Source: Acidobacteriota bacterium (GTDB lineage: Bacteria > Acidobacteriota > Terriglobia > Terriglobales > Acidobacteriaceae). From it: a stretch of 17,315 bases of DNA. Position 1 is the stretch's first letter. Every line of letters starts with the position of its first letter. Location of the stretch: assembly GCA_021799945.1 (NCBI GenBank), contig JAJYZK010000015.1, positions 1-17,315 of the forward strand, given 5' to 3'. A program made the translations under genes and the position numbers. Below, in pieces: positions 7,313-14,914 of the stretch. The notes beneath the pieces are model-generated. The model was given only the letters and a program-made list of their open reading frames with translations. It had not been told where the DNA came from and did no database searches.

Positions 7313-7327
7313 GTCCCGGGCCGGGAC
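7313..7327. terminator. Possible stem-loop terminator of the RskA-like gene
   Basis: GTCCCG (7313-7318), loop GGC, CGGGAC (7322-7327), 16 bp after the stop of the RskA-like gene and followed by TAAA rather than a U-tract. A GC-rich stem between convergent genes is a plausible transcript end, but Rho-independent action is unproven. Confidence 0.4.
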
Positions 7328-7362
7328 TAAACACCTGGATCTCACGCATTGTTACGGAAACT

Positions 7363-7378
7363 GGCCGGAGCTCCGGCC
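7363..7378. other. 16-bp perfect palindrome between convergent genes
   Basis: GGCCGGAGCTCCGGCC is a perfect, spacer-free palindrome between the convergent RskA-like and beta-propeller genes. It could extrude as a hairpin at the shared 3' ends or be a restriction/modification-type site. There is no adjacent T-tract. Confidence 0.5.
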
Positions 7379-7400
7379 GCCCATCCCCACCCGCCGCCGG

Positions 7401-8885
7401 TCACCGAGTGCAGACGGCGCCCAATCCGCAAGGCGCTCCGCTGCCGCTGGCGTGGCTTTCGACGACCGAATTTGCGTTGGTCAATCCGGCATACTGCACG
7501 GAGGTGTGCACGTCGATCCCGTTGCCGTCCAGTTCGATCTTGGCCTCGACCTCGTCCGTATCGGTGCGGATTACGGTCATATACGGCTGGTCCGGCGAGG
7601 TGACGAATACCTGGCCGTAGGGCGTGCTGAAGATGGATGCGATGGAGGTGGGATGGCCGGTGACCGGGATGGTGGCCTGAACTTGAAACGTGGTCAGGTT
7701 GACCACGCTCACCGTCCCGTCCTTCTGGTTGGCGACGTAGGCCCGGCTTCCATCCCGCAGAATCGTTACGGCGGCGGGGCCATTGCCCACCGGCACGGTG
7801 ACCGTCTTGCCGAACAGGGAGGAGTCGTTGCCGAATTCGTCCAGGGAAACGTTGACAATGCTGATCGTATTGGAGTCGTAATTCGCTGTGACGAGCTGTG
7901 AGGCGATCGGATAAAAGTCGGCGAAGACCGGGCCCGCATTGAAGGACGCGCCGGTGAACCCGGCCGGAGGGGGCAGGGTCAGAGTGCCCGTGGCCGGATT
8001 CAGATTCCGCACGTTCGGCGTGTTATCGAGCTGGTTGAGCTGGCTGTTGATGACGGTGATCGTGCCGCTTCCGCGGTTCAGGACATATGTCCGGTTGTTG
8101 TCCGTCGAGGTAAGGCCGTAAACCGGGCAGATGCCGACGGGAAAGGTGCCGGAGATGGTGATCGACGCGGTTTCAATGGAGACGGCCTGTCCGGGACTGG
8201 TGACCTGCGACGGAGTTTCGCAGTCGCCGAAGGCGACCTTGTGCGAACCGTTATCCTGCGAGATGGCGTAGATCCGGGCCCCGCCGCTGTTGCCGGCAAA
8301 GTTGATCGGGCTGGGGGCCACCGGGATCTGCTCGAAAAACTGGTAATTGCCGCTGGTTCCCGAAAGCACCGAGACGGCGGAAACGTTGGGCTCGGTGACG
8401 AAGAGGTAGTCGGTGGTGGGCAGCAGATTGATGGGCTGGGCCGGCTGCAGCAGCGTGCTCACCTGCACCTCGTAGGACTCCAGGGTGGTGGAGGGCTCGT
8501 AGGAGTTGATGGTTCCGTCGGAGTTGGCCGTGGTGGCCTCGGTTCCGGTGGTGTTCAAGGTAACGCCCAGCGGCCCGTTGCCGAGCAGCGCCTGGGTCAG
8601 CAGTTCATCGCCGGAGCCGTTAAAGACATTGGCGATTCCGGGAGAACCCAAGCCGGTGCTCGTGGTGACGATGACCATGCTGGACGGCTGGGGCGCCGGT
8701 CCGGTGGGCGGCACGGGAGTCACCACCGGGCGATATTGATTGCCGCATCCGCCGAGAGCGGCCGCAATCGCAGTTAGGAGGACGATTCCACTGGCCGACC
8801 AAATGAGTTGACGGACCCTTGACCCACATCTCAGCGAAAGTCTCCGCTGAAAGCTCCGCAAACGGAGCCTTGCCTCGCTTCGCAC
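7401..8885 (-). CDS. YncE/YVTN-type beta-propeller lipoprotein
   Basis: A predicted exported, lipid-anchored beta-propeller of about 494 residues. The signal sequence LIWSASGIVLLTAIAAALGG ends in lipobox LGGC (Cys47), followed by a Pro-rich spacer. Blade repeats follow, for example DYLFVTEPNVSAVSVL, RTYVLNRGSGTITVINSQL, LVTANYDSNTISIVNVSL and RAYVANQKDGTVSVVNLTTF, then IPVTGHPTSIA. These match the YVTN/YncE surface-propeller family. The ligand is unknown; such proteins usually mediate protein or surface interactions. The start is uncertain. GTG at 8885 has an upstream AGGA but gives an unusually long, Arg-rich N-region encoded within a hairpin block. TTG at 8861 is an alternative. It is convergent with the RskA-like gene and divergent from the DUF92 gene. 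Confidence 0.88.
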   Translation of the reverse strand: MRSEARLRLRSFQRRLSLRCGSRVRQLIWSASGIVLLTAIAAALGGCGNQYRPVVTPVPPTGPAPQPSSMVIVTTSTGLGSPGIANVFNGSGDELLTQALLGNGPLGVTLNTTGTEATTANSDGTINSYEPSTTLESYEVQVSTLLQPAQPINLLPTTDYLFVTEPNVSAVSVLSGTSGNYQFFEQIPVAPSPINFAGNSGGARIYAISQDNGSHKVAFGDCETPSQVTSPGQAVSIETASITISGTFPVGICPVYGLTSTDNNRTYVLNRGSGTITVINSQLNQLDNTPNVRNLNPATGTLTLPPPAGFTGASFNAGPVFADFYPIASQLVTANYDSNTISIVNVSLDEFGNDSSLFGKTVTVPVGNGPAAVTILRDGSRAYVANQKDGTVSVVNLTTFQVQATIPVTGHPTSIASIFSTPYGQVFVTSPDQPYMTVIRTDTDEVEAKIELDGNGIDVHTSVQYAGLTNANSVVESHASGSGAPCGLGAVCTR

Positions 8886-8922
8886 TCTTTCCTACCTCGC
8901 AGTGTCTCGCTTCCTGTAGGAA
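8831..8922. repeat. Triple-hairpin block at the start of the propeller gene
   Basis: Three inverted repeats lie in tandem: TCAGCG (8831-8836) with CGCTGA (8845-8850), GCTCCG (8853-8858) with CGGAGC (8863-8868) around a CAAA loop, and TTCCTAC (8889-8895) with GTAGGAA (8916-8922). Between the last two is TGCCTCGCTTCGC, close to the GCGCCTCGCTCG core of other intergenic repeats here. The block covers the first codons and upstream region of the beta-propeller gene. It could be a REP-like mobile repeat or a leader structure. Confidence 0.5.
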
Positions 8923-9076
8923 GATTGTAAACGGGAGTTCTTGTTCGGCGATACGCGGCGCGCAAATTAAGGAGCCGAGCCCGGGCGGGGTGAGGCGATT
9001 GCGGCCACAGGGCCGGTGCGCCTCTTGCGTCCGGCGATCGAGCGGGCTCGCCATGCGAACCGCAGGAGCGAGACCA

Positions 9077-10009
9077 ATGCGGCGCTTGGGAAGGCAGGAC
9101 TGGAAGGAGGCCGGCGGAGGCGCGGATCCCTTGCGCTGGCAATCGGCTCTGATGCCGACGGCGACGCTCCCGGTATGCGCCGCCGCGCTCGCCACTTACC
9201 TGGACGCCGCCTGGAGGCACAGGGCGATGGCCGCCGCCGAGGGCGGACTCGCCATCAGCCTGGCATTCGCCGCCGCGGTATGGCTGCTGCGCGCCGCAAC
9301 TCTGCCCGCGGCCTGCGCCGGGGGATTGCTGGCGGCTGTCATGGCGCTGGCGCCGCTCGCCGGCCCCCGGAGCCGCGCGTATTCCGGGTTGATTCCCTTG
9401 TTCGCTCTCCTGCTGCTGACCTTTTCGGCGACCGCGTTCGGCAAGCGAAGGAGATTGCTTCTCGAGGATGAGGACAACAGGATCGTGGAGAGTCATTGGG
9501 AGGAAGACCGGCGTGGACGCAGCGCCGGACAGGTAACCGCCAATCTCGGGATGGCGGGGCTGGCCTCATCCGCGCTTCTGCTTCCCCGGCTTTCCTCCGC
9601 GCGCGACCGCGCTTCCCTGTCCACCCTGGCGGCCGCCATGTTCACCGCCGCGCTAGCCGAGGCCGCCGCCGACACCGTCGCCAGCGAGTTGGGCGAGGTG
9701 CTGGGCGGCCGGCCCTTCCTGATCCTCACCGGGGAACGGGTGCAACCGGGGACGGATGGCGCGGTGAGCGCAGCCGGAACGGGGGCGGGCCTGGCGGCGG
9801 CCTGGCTTGTCGTCGCCGCCGCCGTTCTCTCCCTCCGCCTGCCGGGCAAGGCGGCATTGGCCTGCGGCTGCGGCGCCCTGTGCGGGCTGTTTGTTGACTC
9901 GCTGCTGGGAGCGACGGCGGAGCGTGGCGGATGGCTCAACAACGACCTGGTGAACTTTCTCTCCACCTGCGCCGCCGCCGCGGCTGCGGCCGCGCTGCTG
10001 CTCGTCTAA
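9077..10009 (+). CDS. DUF92 family integral membrane protein
   Basis: A polytopic membrane protein of 310 residues in the DUF92/TIGR00297 family. Plant and cyanobacterial relatives include VTE6, a phytyl-phosphate kinase of tocopherol synthesis; the bacterial role is unsettled. Several hydrophobic helices are evident (about 54-75, 78-95, 103-120, 155-170, 235-255, 260-275, 296-310). Family signatures are DTVASELGEVLG at 199-210, GTDGAVSAAGTGAG at 225-238, DSLLGATAERGG at 274-285 and NNDLVNFLST at 288-297. ATG at 9077 was chosen because AGGAG sits 8 bp upstream. The frame is open further upstream, but without comparable signals. A later ATG at 9152 would begin nearer the first membrane helix. 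Convergent with the ydcF-like gene. Confidence 0.88.
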   Translation: MRRLGRQDWKEAGGGADPLRWQSALMPTATLPVCAAALATYLDAAWRHRAMAAAEGGLAISLAFAAAVWLLRAATLPAACAGGLLAAVMALAPLAGPRSRAYSGLIPLFALLLLTFSATAFGKRRRLLLEDEDNRIVESHWEEDRRGRSAGQVTANLGMAGLASSALLLPRLSSARDRASLSTLAAAMFTAALAEAAADTVASELGEVLGGRPFLILTGERVQPGTDGAVSAAGTGAGLAAAWLVVAAAVLSLRLPGKAALACGCGALCGLFVDSLLGATAERGGWLNNDLVNFLSTCAAAAAAAALLLV

Positions 10010-10028
10010 TCGTCGGGTAATCGTCGGG
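10007..10028. repeat. 11-bp tandem duplication over the stop codon
   Basis: TAATCGTCGGG occurs twice in immediate tandem (10007-10017 and 10018-10028). The first copy contains the TAA stop of the DUF92 gene. It looks like a small slippage duplication in the 30-bp gap between convergent genes. Confidence 0.8.
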
Positions 10029-10039
10029 CCGTCGCCGAA

Positions 10040-10687
10040 TCAGTGCATATGCAGGCGCCAGAGAGTGTAGCTCAGCATCTCATGCAGCAGCCGCTGCGAA
10101 CGGTCCCAGAGGTCCAGCGGGCGGGTCTCGGGCCGGGGCGAGGTGTAGGCGCGGATGCCGAAGCTCTCGCACAGCGCGTGGATGCGGAACAGATGGGTTC
10201 CGTCGGAGACCGCGATAATGCGGTTCAGGCGATTCTCGCGCGCGATGCCGGCCAGCCGCGCGGCGGACTCCTGCGTATCGGTGCTTTGCGTTTCGGCAAT
10301 AATCTGGCTCGGCGGAACGCCATGGGCCAGCAAATAATTACGCCCTACCGCGCCCTCTGTGTCCTGCTGGTCGCCGCCGCCCAGGGTGACGATCATGGGC
10401 GCCAGCCGCTCCCGATAGAGGTCGAGCGCATGATCCAGCCGGGCCCGCAGAACCGGCGAAGGCCTGCCATCATACTCGGCGGCCCCAAACACGGCGATCG
10501 CCTCCGCGGGCCGCGCTTCGTCATGCCCGGCGTAGTAGCGAATCTGCCCGTATACCCAGAGGAACCATCCGGCCGCCGCCAGCAGCGCGGTTACGGCGAG
10601 GGAGCGCAGCAGATGGCGCCCCGGGGAGAGGGAGCGGCCCGATCCCCCCGCGCGGGCGCGGCGCAGATCCGTGTCCGGCACGAGCAT
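10040..10687 (-). CDS. YdcF/SanA-like DUF218 membrane-anchored protein
   Basis: A 215-residue protein with a basic N-terminal region, one transmembrane helix at about 27-47 (LLRSLAVTALLAAAGWFLWV) and a DUF218 domain. Recognisable motifs are AIAVFGAAEYDGRPSPVLRARLDHALDLY, VTLGGGDQQ, EGAVGRNYLLAHGVPPSQII and ETQSTDTQESAARLAGIAR, then IIAVSDGTHLFRIHALCESFGI. Relatives such as SanA and YdcF act in envelope barrier maintenance or bind nucleotide-like ligands. Their exact reaction is not settled. The start is secure, because GGGAGG lies 4 bp before the ATG. It begins 12 bp after the tsaC stop on the same strand, so the two probably share a transcript. Confidence 0.88.
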   Translation of the reverse strand: MLVPDTDLRRARAGGSGRSLSPGRHLLRSLAVTALLAAAGWFLWVYGQIRYYAGHDEARPAEAIAVFGAAEYDGRPSPVLRARLDHALDLYRERLAPMIVTLGGGDQQDTEGAVGRNYLLAHGVPPSQIIAETQSTDTQESAARLAGIARENRLNRIIAVSDGTHLFRIHALCESFGIRAYTSPRPETRPLDLWDRSQRLLHEMLSYTLWRLHMH

Positions 10688-10699
10688 GCAGCCTCCCGC

Positions 10700-11344
10700 T
10701 CAGCGTTGCAGCGCCAGGGCAATCTCATGCGTGGGGATCGCCCCCTCGCGCAGTATCTGCCAGGAACCGCTCCCGGCGGAAAGATCGACGATGGTGGTGG
10801 GCACCCGGCGGCCGGTAGGCCCTCCATCGACGATCAGCGGGATGCGGTCGCCGATCTGTTGTCGCACGCATGCAGCATAATTGCACTCTGGAAGTCCCTG
10901 CAAGTTGGCCGAGGTTGCGGTAATGGGCAGCCCCAGCCCGCGGGCCACGCCGCGGGCAATCGCCGAGTCCGGCACGCGCAGCGCGACGTTGCCGGTGTTG
11001 GCGGTCGAGCGCAGAGGCAGGCGCGATCCGGCCCGGACGATCAGCGTAAGCGGACCGGGCCAGAAGCGCTCCGTCAGGCAATCGAACAGAGAGCCCAGGT
11101 CGCGCGCCAGCTCGTACGCCTGGGCCACATCCGCAATGAGCAGCGAGAGCGGCTTGTGCTTCAGGCGCGTCTTGATCTCGTAGATCTTCTCCACCGCCCG
11201 CAGGTTCACCGGATCCACCGCCAGGCCGTAGAACGTGTCCGTGGGCATTCCCACGACCTTGCCGCTCCGCAGGCAGGAGACAACGTATTCGATCCGTTCC
11301 GGCTCCGGCTCATCCGGATGCACGCGCAGCATCTCCGCGATCAA
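10700..11344 (-). CDS. tsaC: L-threonylcarbamoyladenylate synthase (YrdC/Sua5/TsaC family)
   Basis: Makes threonylcarbamoyl-AMP from threonine, bicarbonate and ATP, the first step of the t6A37 modification of ANN-decoding tRNAs. Motifs seen are PTDTFYGLAVDP at 34-45, IYEIKTRLKHKPLSLLI at 54-70, FWPGPLTLIV at 94-103, NTGNVALRVPD at 116-126, and ITATSANLQG at 141-150. At 214 residues it is the single-domain YrdC form, without the Sua5 C-terminal extension. I chose a TTG start at 11344 because GGAG lies 5 bp upstream. The first ATG, at 11332, is only four codons in, and its GGAG directly abuts it. The frame is open far upstream, but that stretch is antisense to the rRNA methyltransferase and is not coding. 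Probably leads a tsaC-ydcF operon, divergent from the SpoU gene. Confidence 0.94.
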   Translation of the reverse strand: MIAEMLRVHPDEPEPERIEYVVSCLRSGKVVGMPTDTFYGLAVDPVNLRAVEKIYEIKTRLKHKPLSLLIADVAQAYELARDLGSLFDCLTERFWPGPLTLIVRAGSRLPLRSTANTGNVALRVPDSAIARGVARGLGLPITATSANLQGLPECNYAACVRQQIGDRIPLIVDGGPTGRRVPTTIVDLSAGSGSWQILREGAIPTHEIALALQR

Positions 11345-11578
11345 AATTGCTCCAGCGAAAGCGAAATCGAGGGCAGTATCATCGAGAAGAGTAACAGAAC
11401 CTCTCCCGCGGCCCGCGCCGGCGGCGGCGATTGCCCGTCGCCGGCCCGCCGAGCCGCGCGGCGCGCCCTGGTGTAGGATGCCTTGGAGCCGCGGCGGAGA
11501 GCGGGAGAAGCATCGCCTGCCCGGGGCGACCCAAGCGGTTCGCCGCCGGCGGTTTGTCCCGAGCGAAAGAACCTTCTG

Positions 11579-12403
11579 ATGAACGCATCGGCCTCCTTCG
11601 CGCAAGCCAGCCTCGCCGGCCGCCACAACCCGCGAGTGAAGGATCTGCGCCGAAGCCTTGCCCTGGGCGTGAAGACCGCGCGGAATCAGATTGCGATCGA
11701 GGGGCTGCTGCTGCTGGGCGAAGCGGTCCGCAGCGGACTGCGGATCGATGCCGTCTTCCTCCAATCCAGCTTCGATTCGCCCCTCGGGGAACTCCCTCTT
11801 GCGGGGGTGGAGATACTGCGCCTGCCCGACGAGGTCTTCCGAGGCGCGGTCGCCACCGCGCATCCGCAAGGAATCGCTGCGCTGGTCCGGGCTCCGGATT
11901 GGCCGCAGGAGATGCTCTTTCGCGGCGCGCCCCTGGTGGTGGTGGCCGGCGCTCTGCAGGATCCCGGCAACCTGGGGACCCTGGTGCGCTCGGCCGAAGC
12001 CTTCGGGGCTACGGGAATGATTGCCCTGCCGGGAACGGTGAGCCCGTGGAATGCGAAGGCCCTGCGCGCCTCCTCCGGCTCGGCCTTTCGCCTCCCGATC
12101 TTTCCGCTGACCGCCGAGGAGGCCTTTGCCTTGCTGCGCGGCCGGGGGCTGCGCATCTTTGCCGCCTCCCCGCGTTCCTCCCCGATGGAGCGCGCGGCGG
12201 CGCCCGACCTGACTCAGCCGGCAGCCCTGCTCCTGGGCAACGAGGGCGCCGGATTGCCGGATTGCTGGACGGCCCTGGCCGACGCTCCGGTGACGATTCC
12301 CTGCCCCGGCCCGGTGGAGAGCCTGAACGCCGCGATTGCCGGCAGCATCCTGTTGTATGAGGCGGCCCGGCAGCGCAGAGACCGGGATCGAGTCGCCCGA
12401 TGA
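11579..12403 (+). CDS. SpoU/TrmH-family RNA 2'-O-ribose methyltransferase
   Basis: A SAM-dependent 2'-O-ribose methyltransferase of the SPOUT (knotted) class, most like 23S rRNA enzymes such as RlmB/TsnR, 274 residues. The N-terminal part (HNPRVKDLRRSLALG, then ARNQIAIEGLLLLGEAVRSG) resembles the L30e-like SpoU substrate-binding domain. The catalytic domain carries motif 1 QDPGNLGTLVRSAEAFG (127-143, Arg137), motif 2 LLLGNEGAGL (217-226) and motif 3 IPCPGPVESLNAAIAGSILLYE (240-261). Together these make the trefoil-knot SAM site. The target nucleotide cannot be told. ATG at 11579 is chosen because family similarity begins there; upstream in-frame codons give low-complexity sequence. The stop overlaps the rarA start by 4 bp (ATGA), so the two genes are translationally coupled. 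Confidence 0.92.
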   Translation: MNASASFAQASLAGRHNPRVKDLRRSLALGVKTARNQIAIEGLLLLGEAVRSGLRIDAVFLQSSFDSPLGELPLAGVEILRLPDEVFRGAVATAHPQGIAALVRAPDWPQEMLFRGAPLVVVAGALQDPGNLGTLVRSAEAFGATGMIALPGTVSPWNAKALRASSGSAFRLPIFPLTAEEAFALLRGRGLRIFAASPRSSPMERAAAPDLTQPAALLLGNEGAGLPDCWTALADAPVTIPCPGPVESLNAAIAGSILLYEAARQRRDRDRVAR

Positions 12404-13752
12404 GCCTGTTTGGAGCGTTCCCGGAGCGGGAGCCGGCCAGCCGCGCCGCCCCTCTGGCCGAGCGCATGCGGCCGCGGACCCTGGAAGAATTCGTGGGACA
12501 GGAGCATCTGTTGGGCCCGGGCAAGCCGCTACGGGCCGAGATTGCCGGCGCCGACGGCGGCTCAATGATTCTCTGGGGACCTCCGGGAGTGGGAAAGACC
12601 ACGCTGGCCAAGATCGTGGCCGAGGCCAGTCGAGCCAGCTTCATTGAATTTTCCGCTGTGCTTTCCGGCATCAGGGAGATTAAGCAGGTGATGGCGGAGG
12701 CGGAGCAGTCCGCCAAAGCCGGCGTGCGCACGATTCTTTTCGTCGATGAAATTCACCGCTTCAACAAGGCCCAGCAGGACGCCTTTCTTCCCTACGTGGA
12801 GAGAGGCGCGGTCCGGCTGATCGGAGCGACGACCGAGAATCCCTCGTTCGAAGTGATCGCCGCGCTGCTCTCGCGCTGCGCCGTCTACACCTTGAAGCCC
12901 CTGCTGGAGGCGCAGATCGTTCTGCTGCTGCGTCGGGCGCTGGAGGATCGGGAGCGGGGCCTGGGCGCTCTGGAGTTGACCGCGGACCCGGAGGCGTTGG
13001 AGACCATCGCCGGATATTCCGACGGCGACGCGCGCCACGCCTTCAATGCCCTGGAGCTGGCCTCCAGGCTGGCCTCCGGCGGGCGCATCACAGTGGAGAC
13101 CGCGGCCAGCGCGCTGCAGCAGCGGATGCTGCTGTACGACAAGAGCGGCGAGGAGCATTACAACCTGATCTCCGCGCTGCACAAGAGCGTCCGCAACAGC
13201 GACGCCGACGCCGCGATCTACTGGCTCGGCCGGATGCTCCACGCCGGGGAGAGCCCCCTGTATATCGCGCGGCGGCTGGTGCGCATGGCGGTGGAGGATA
13301 TTGGGCTGGCCGCGCCGGAGGCCCTGCATCTGGCCCTCTCCGCCCGCGACGCGGTCGATTTCCTGGGCTCGCCCGAAGGCGACCTGGCGCTGGCGCAGGC
13401 CGCCGTCTACCTGGCGCTGGCCCCCAAGTCAAACGCCGTGTATGCCGCCTTCGGAGCGGCGCAGGAGGATATCGAGTCGACCCGGGCCGAACCTGTGCCC
13501 CTGCACCTGCGCAATGCGCCCACCCGGCTGATGCGCGAGCTCGACTACGGCAAGGGCTACCAATACGCGCACGACGTGGAGGGCCTGGTCGCCGACATGG
13601 ACTGCCTGCCGGAAAACCTGATCGGCCGGCGCTATTACCACCCCACACAGCAGGGCCGGGAAAAGCTTCTGGCCCAGCGCATGGATGAGGTGCGCCGAAT
13701 CCGCCAGGAAAAATCCGGCCCCAAAAAGTCCCACCCGAAGCCCCCGCGCTAG
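12400..13752 (+). CDS. rarA: Replication-associated recombination protein A (MgsA/WRNIP1 family AAA+ ATPase)
   Basis: A cytoplasmic, DNA-dependent AAA+ ATPase of the clamp-loader type that acts at stalled replication forks. The protein has 450 residues, the normal size. It opens with the typical RAAPLAERMRPRTLEEFVGQEH. Walker A is GPPGVGKTT at 60-68 and Walker B is ILFVDEIHRFNKAQQDAFLP with Asp116 and Glu117. Sensor 1 is LIGATTENPSFEV and the arginine finger region is LLSRCAVYTL. The C-terminal oligomerisation domain is clear (LYDKSGEEHYNLISALHKS, IYWLGRMLHAGESPLYIARR, then KGYQYAHD and YYHPTQQGRE). Its start codon overlaps the SpoU gene stop. A MITE-like repeat lies 13 bp after its stop codon, between it and the convergent argC. 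Confidence 0.97.
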   Translation: MSLFGAFPEREPASRAAPLAERMRPRTLEEFVGQEHLLGPGKPLRAEIAGADGGSMILWGPPGVGKTTLAKIVAEASRASFIEFSAVLSGIREIKQVMAEAEQSAKAGVRTILFVDEIHRFNKAQQDAFLPYVERGAVRLIGATTENPSFEVIAALLSRCAVYTLKPLLEAQIVLLLRRALEDRERGLGALELTADPEALETIAGYSDGDARHAFNALELASRLASGGRITVETAASALQQRMLLYDKSGEEHYNLISALHKSVRNSDADAAIYWLGRMLHAGESPLYIARRLVRMAVEDIGLAAPEALHLALSARDAVDFLGSPEGDLALAQAAVYLALAPKSNAVYAAFGAAQEDIESTRAEPVPLHLRNAPTRLMRELDYGKGYQYAHDVEGLVADMDCLPENLIGRRYYHPTQQGREKLLAQRMDEVRRIRQEKSGPKKSHPKPPR

Positions 13753-13764
13753 CGGCATCTTCGC

Positions 13765-13894
13765 TTTAAGAGTTTGTTGAGAAACAGATTTTTGACTGGA
13801 ACGGGATCCAAGTCCCAGCGTAGCTCGATGGCGAAGCGCACATCCTGCTGCGCCTCGCTCGTTGCTTCGGCGCGTTTTTCAACAGACTCTTAAA
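13765..13894 (+). repeat. MITE-like interspersed repeat, copy 2 (well preserved)
   Basis: A 130-bp element with 20-bp terminal inverted repeats: TTTAAGAGTTTGTTGAGAAA (13765-13784) matches the reverse complement of 13875-13894 at 18 of 20 positions. The interior aligns with 1287-1375, with one single-base gap. There is no ORF, no transposase and no evident target-site duplication, although TTAA occurs inside both outer ends. It sits 12 bp after rarA and 30 bp beyond the argC stop, so its ends could also act as a bidirectional transcript stop. Confidence 0.85.
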
Positions 13895-13924
13895 GGACGC
13901 AAGACCGCGCCCATTACGCCGCGG

Positions 13925-14914
13925 TCAGAGCCCGGCAGCCTCATCGAGTCCCAGCATCAGGTTCAGGTTCTGCACCGCCGCTCCGGAGGCGCCCTTGCCG
14001 AGATTATCCAGAATCGCGACCAGCAGCGCCTGACCTCCGTCGCCACCGCCGAAGACGTAAAGACGCATGCGATTGGTCCCGTTCAGGCTTTCCGGATCGA
14101 GCGCGGCGAGATATCCCCCGGCTCCGCTCCGCGCCTTCTGCAAGGCCTCCGTCTCCCGCGCCGGAGCCACCTCGACAAAGCGCGAGCCTGCGTAGGCTTG
14201 CTCCAGCGCTTCGCGCAGCGCCCTGGGGGTGACGGCGCCCGGAAGCGCCCAGAGCGGAAGAGGAACCTCCACCAGCATCCCCTGCGCAAAGCGTCCCACA
14301 GCCGGCAGGAACAGGGGAGCATGGGTAAGCCGGGCATAGGCCTGAATCTCCGGCAGATGCTTGTGGGCCAGAGGCAGGCCATAGATGCGAAAGGCGTCCC
14401 CATGGCCGGCCGCCTCCGATCCGGGAGAGGATGCGGAGTATTCGGCGATCAACGGCCTGCCGCCCCCGCTGTATCCCGATATGGCGGAGAGCGTCACGGG
14501 GAACTCCGGGGGAAGCAAACCGGCCTGGACCATGGGACGCAGCAGCGCGATGGCTCCGGTGGCGAAGCAGCCGGGATTGGCGACCCGGGAAGCGGAGGCG
14601 ATCGCCCTCCTCTGCTCGCGATCCATCTCGGCGAAGCCATAGGTCCAGCCCGGCGCGACGCGATGCGCGGTGGAGGCGTCGATCACCCGGACGCCGCTCC
14701 GCGTGATCAGCGACACAGCCTCCCGGGCCGCTTCGTCCGGCAGGCACAGAACGACCACGTCGGCTGCGTTGAGCGCCTCGGCCCGAGCCGCCGGATCCTT
14801 GCGCCGCGCGGGATCGATGGAGAGTAGCGCGAATTCGCCGCGGCGCTCCAGCCGATGGCGGATCTGCAATCCCGTGGTGCCCGCCTCGCCGTCGATAAAA
14901 ATTCTCGCCGACAT
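13925..14914 (-). CDS. argC: N-acetyl-gamma-glutamyl-phosphate reductase, short form
   Basis: Reduces N-acetylglutamyl-5-phosphate to the semialdehyde with NADPH in arginine synthesis. The NADP-binding Rossmann start is IFIDGEAGTTGLQIRHRL (residues 5-22). It is followed by ADVVVLCLPDEAAREA and VIDASTAHRV, and the catalytic cysteine lies in VANPGCFATGAI (Cys116). ISGYSGGGRPLIAEY and LPLAHKHLPEIQAYA follow. The ~329-residue length and the GEAGTTGLQI/GYSGGG wording fit the less common ArgC subfamily (TIGR01851-type) rather than the long form. ATG at 14914 has AGGAG 11 bp upstream and begins exactly at the Rossmann strand, so I prefer it to the longer open frame. No other arginine gene is adjacent. 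Convergent with rarA. Confidence 0.95.
   Translation of the reverse strand: MSARIFIDGEAGTTGLQIRHRLERRGEFALLSIDPARRKDPAARAEALNAADVVVLCLPDEAAREAVSLITRSGVRVIDASTAHRVAPGWTYGFAEMDREQRRAIASASRVANPGCFATGAIALLRPMVQAGLLPPEFPVTLSAISGYSGGGRPLIAEYSASSPGSEAAGHGDAFRIYGLPLAHKHLPEIQAYARLTHAPLFLPAVGRFAQGMLVEVPLPLWALPGAVTPRALREALEQAYAGSRFVEVAPARETEALQKARSGAGGYLAALDPESLNGTNRMRLYVFGGGDGGQALLVAILDNLGKGASGAAVQNLNLMLGLDEAAGL

Noticed and set aside
10043..11476. 477-codon plus-strand frame opposite ydcF/tsaC
   Set aside because: Antisense shadow with Arg/Gln-rich low-complexity sequence; the minus-strand genes have good ribosome-binding sites and motifs.
11345..12565. Long minus-strand frame extending tsaC upstream
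   Set aside because: It lies antisense to the SpoU methyltransferase and rarA, is low-complexity and Arg/Gly/Pro-rich, and adds no recognisable domain; family similarity begins near 11344.
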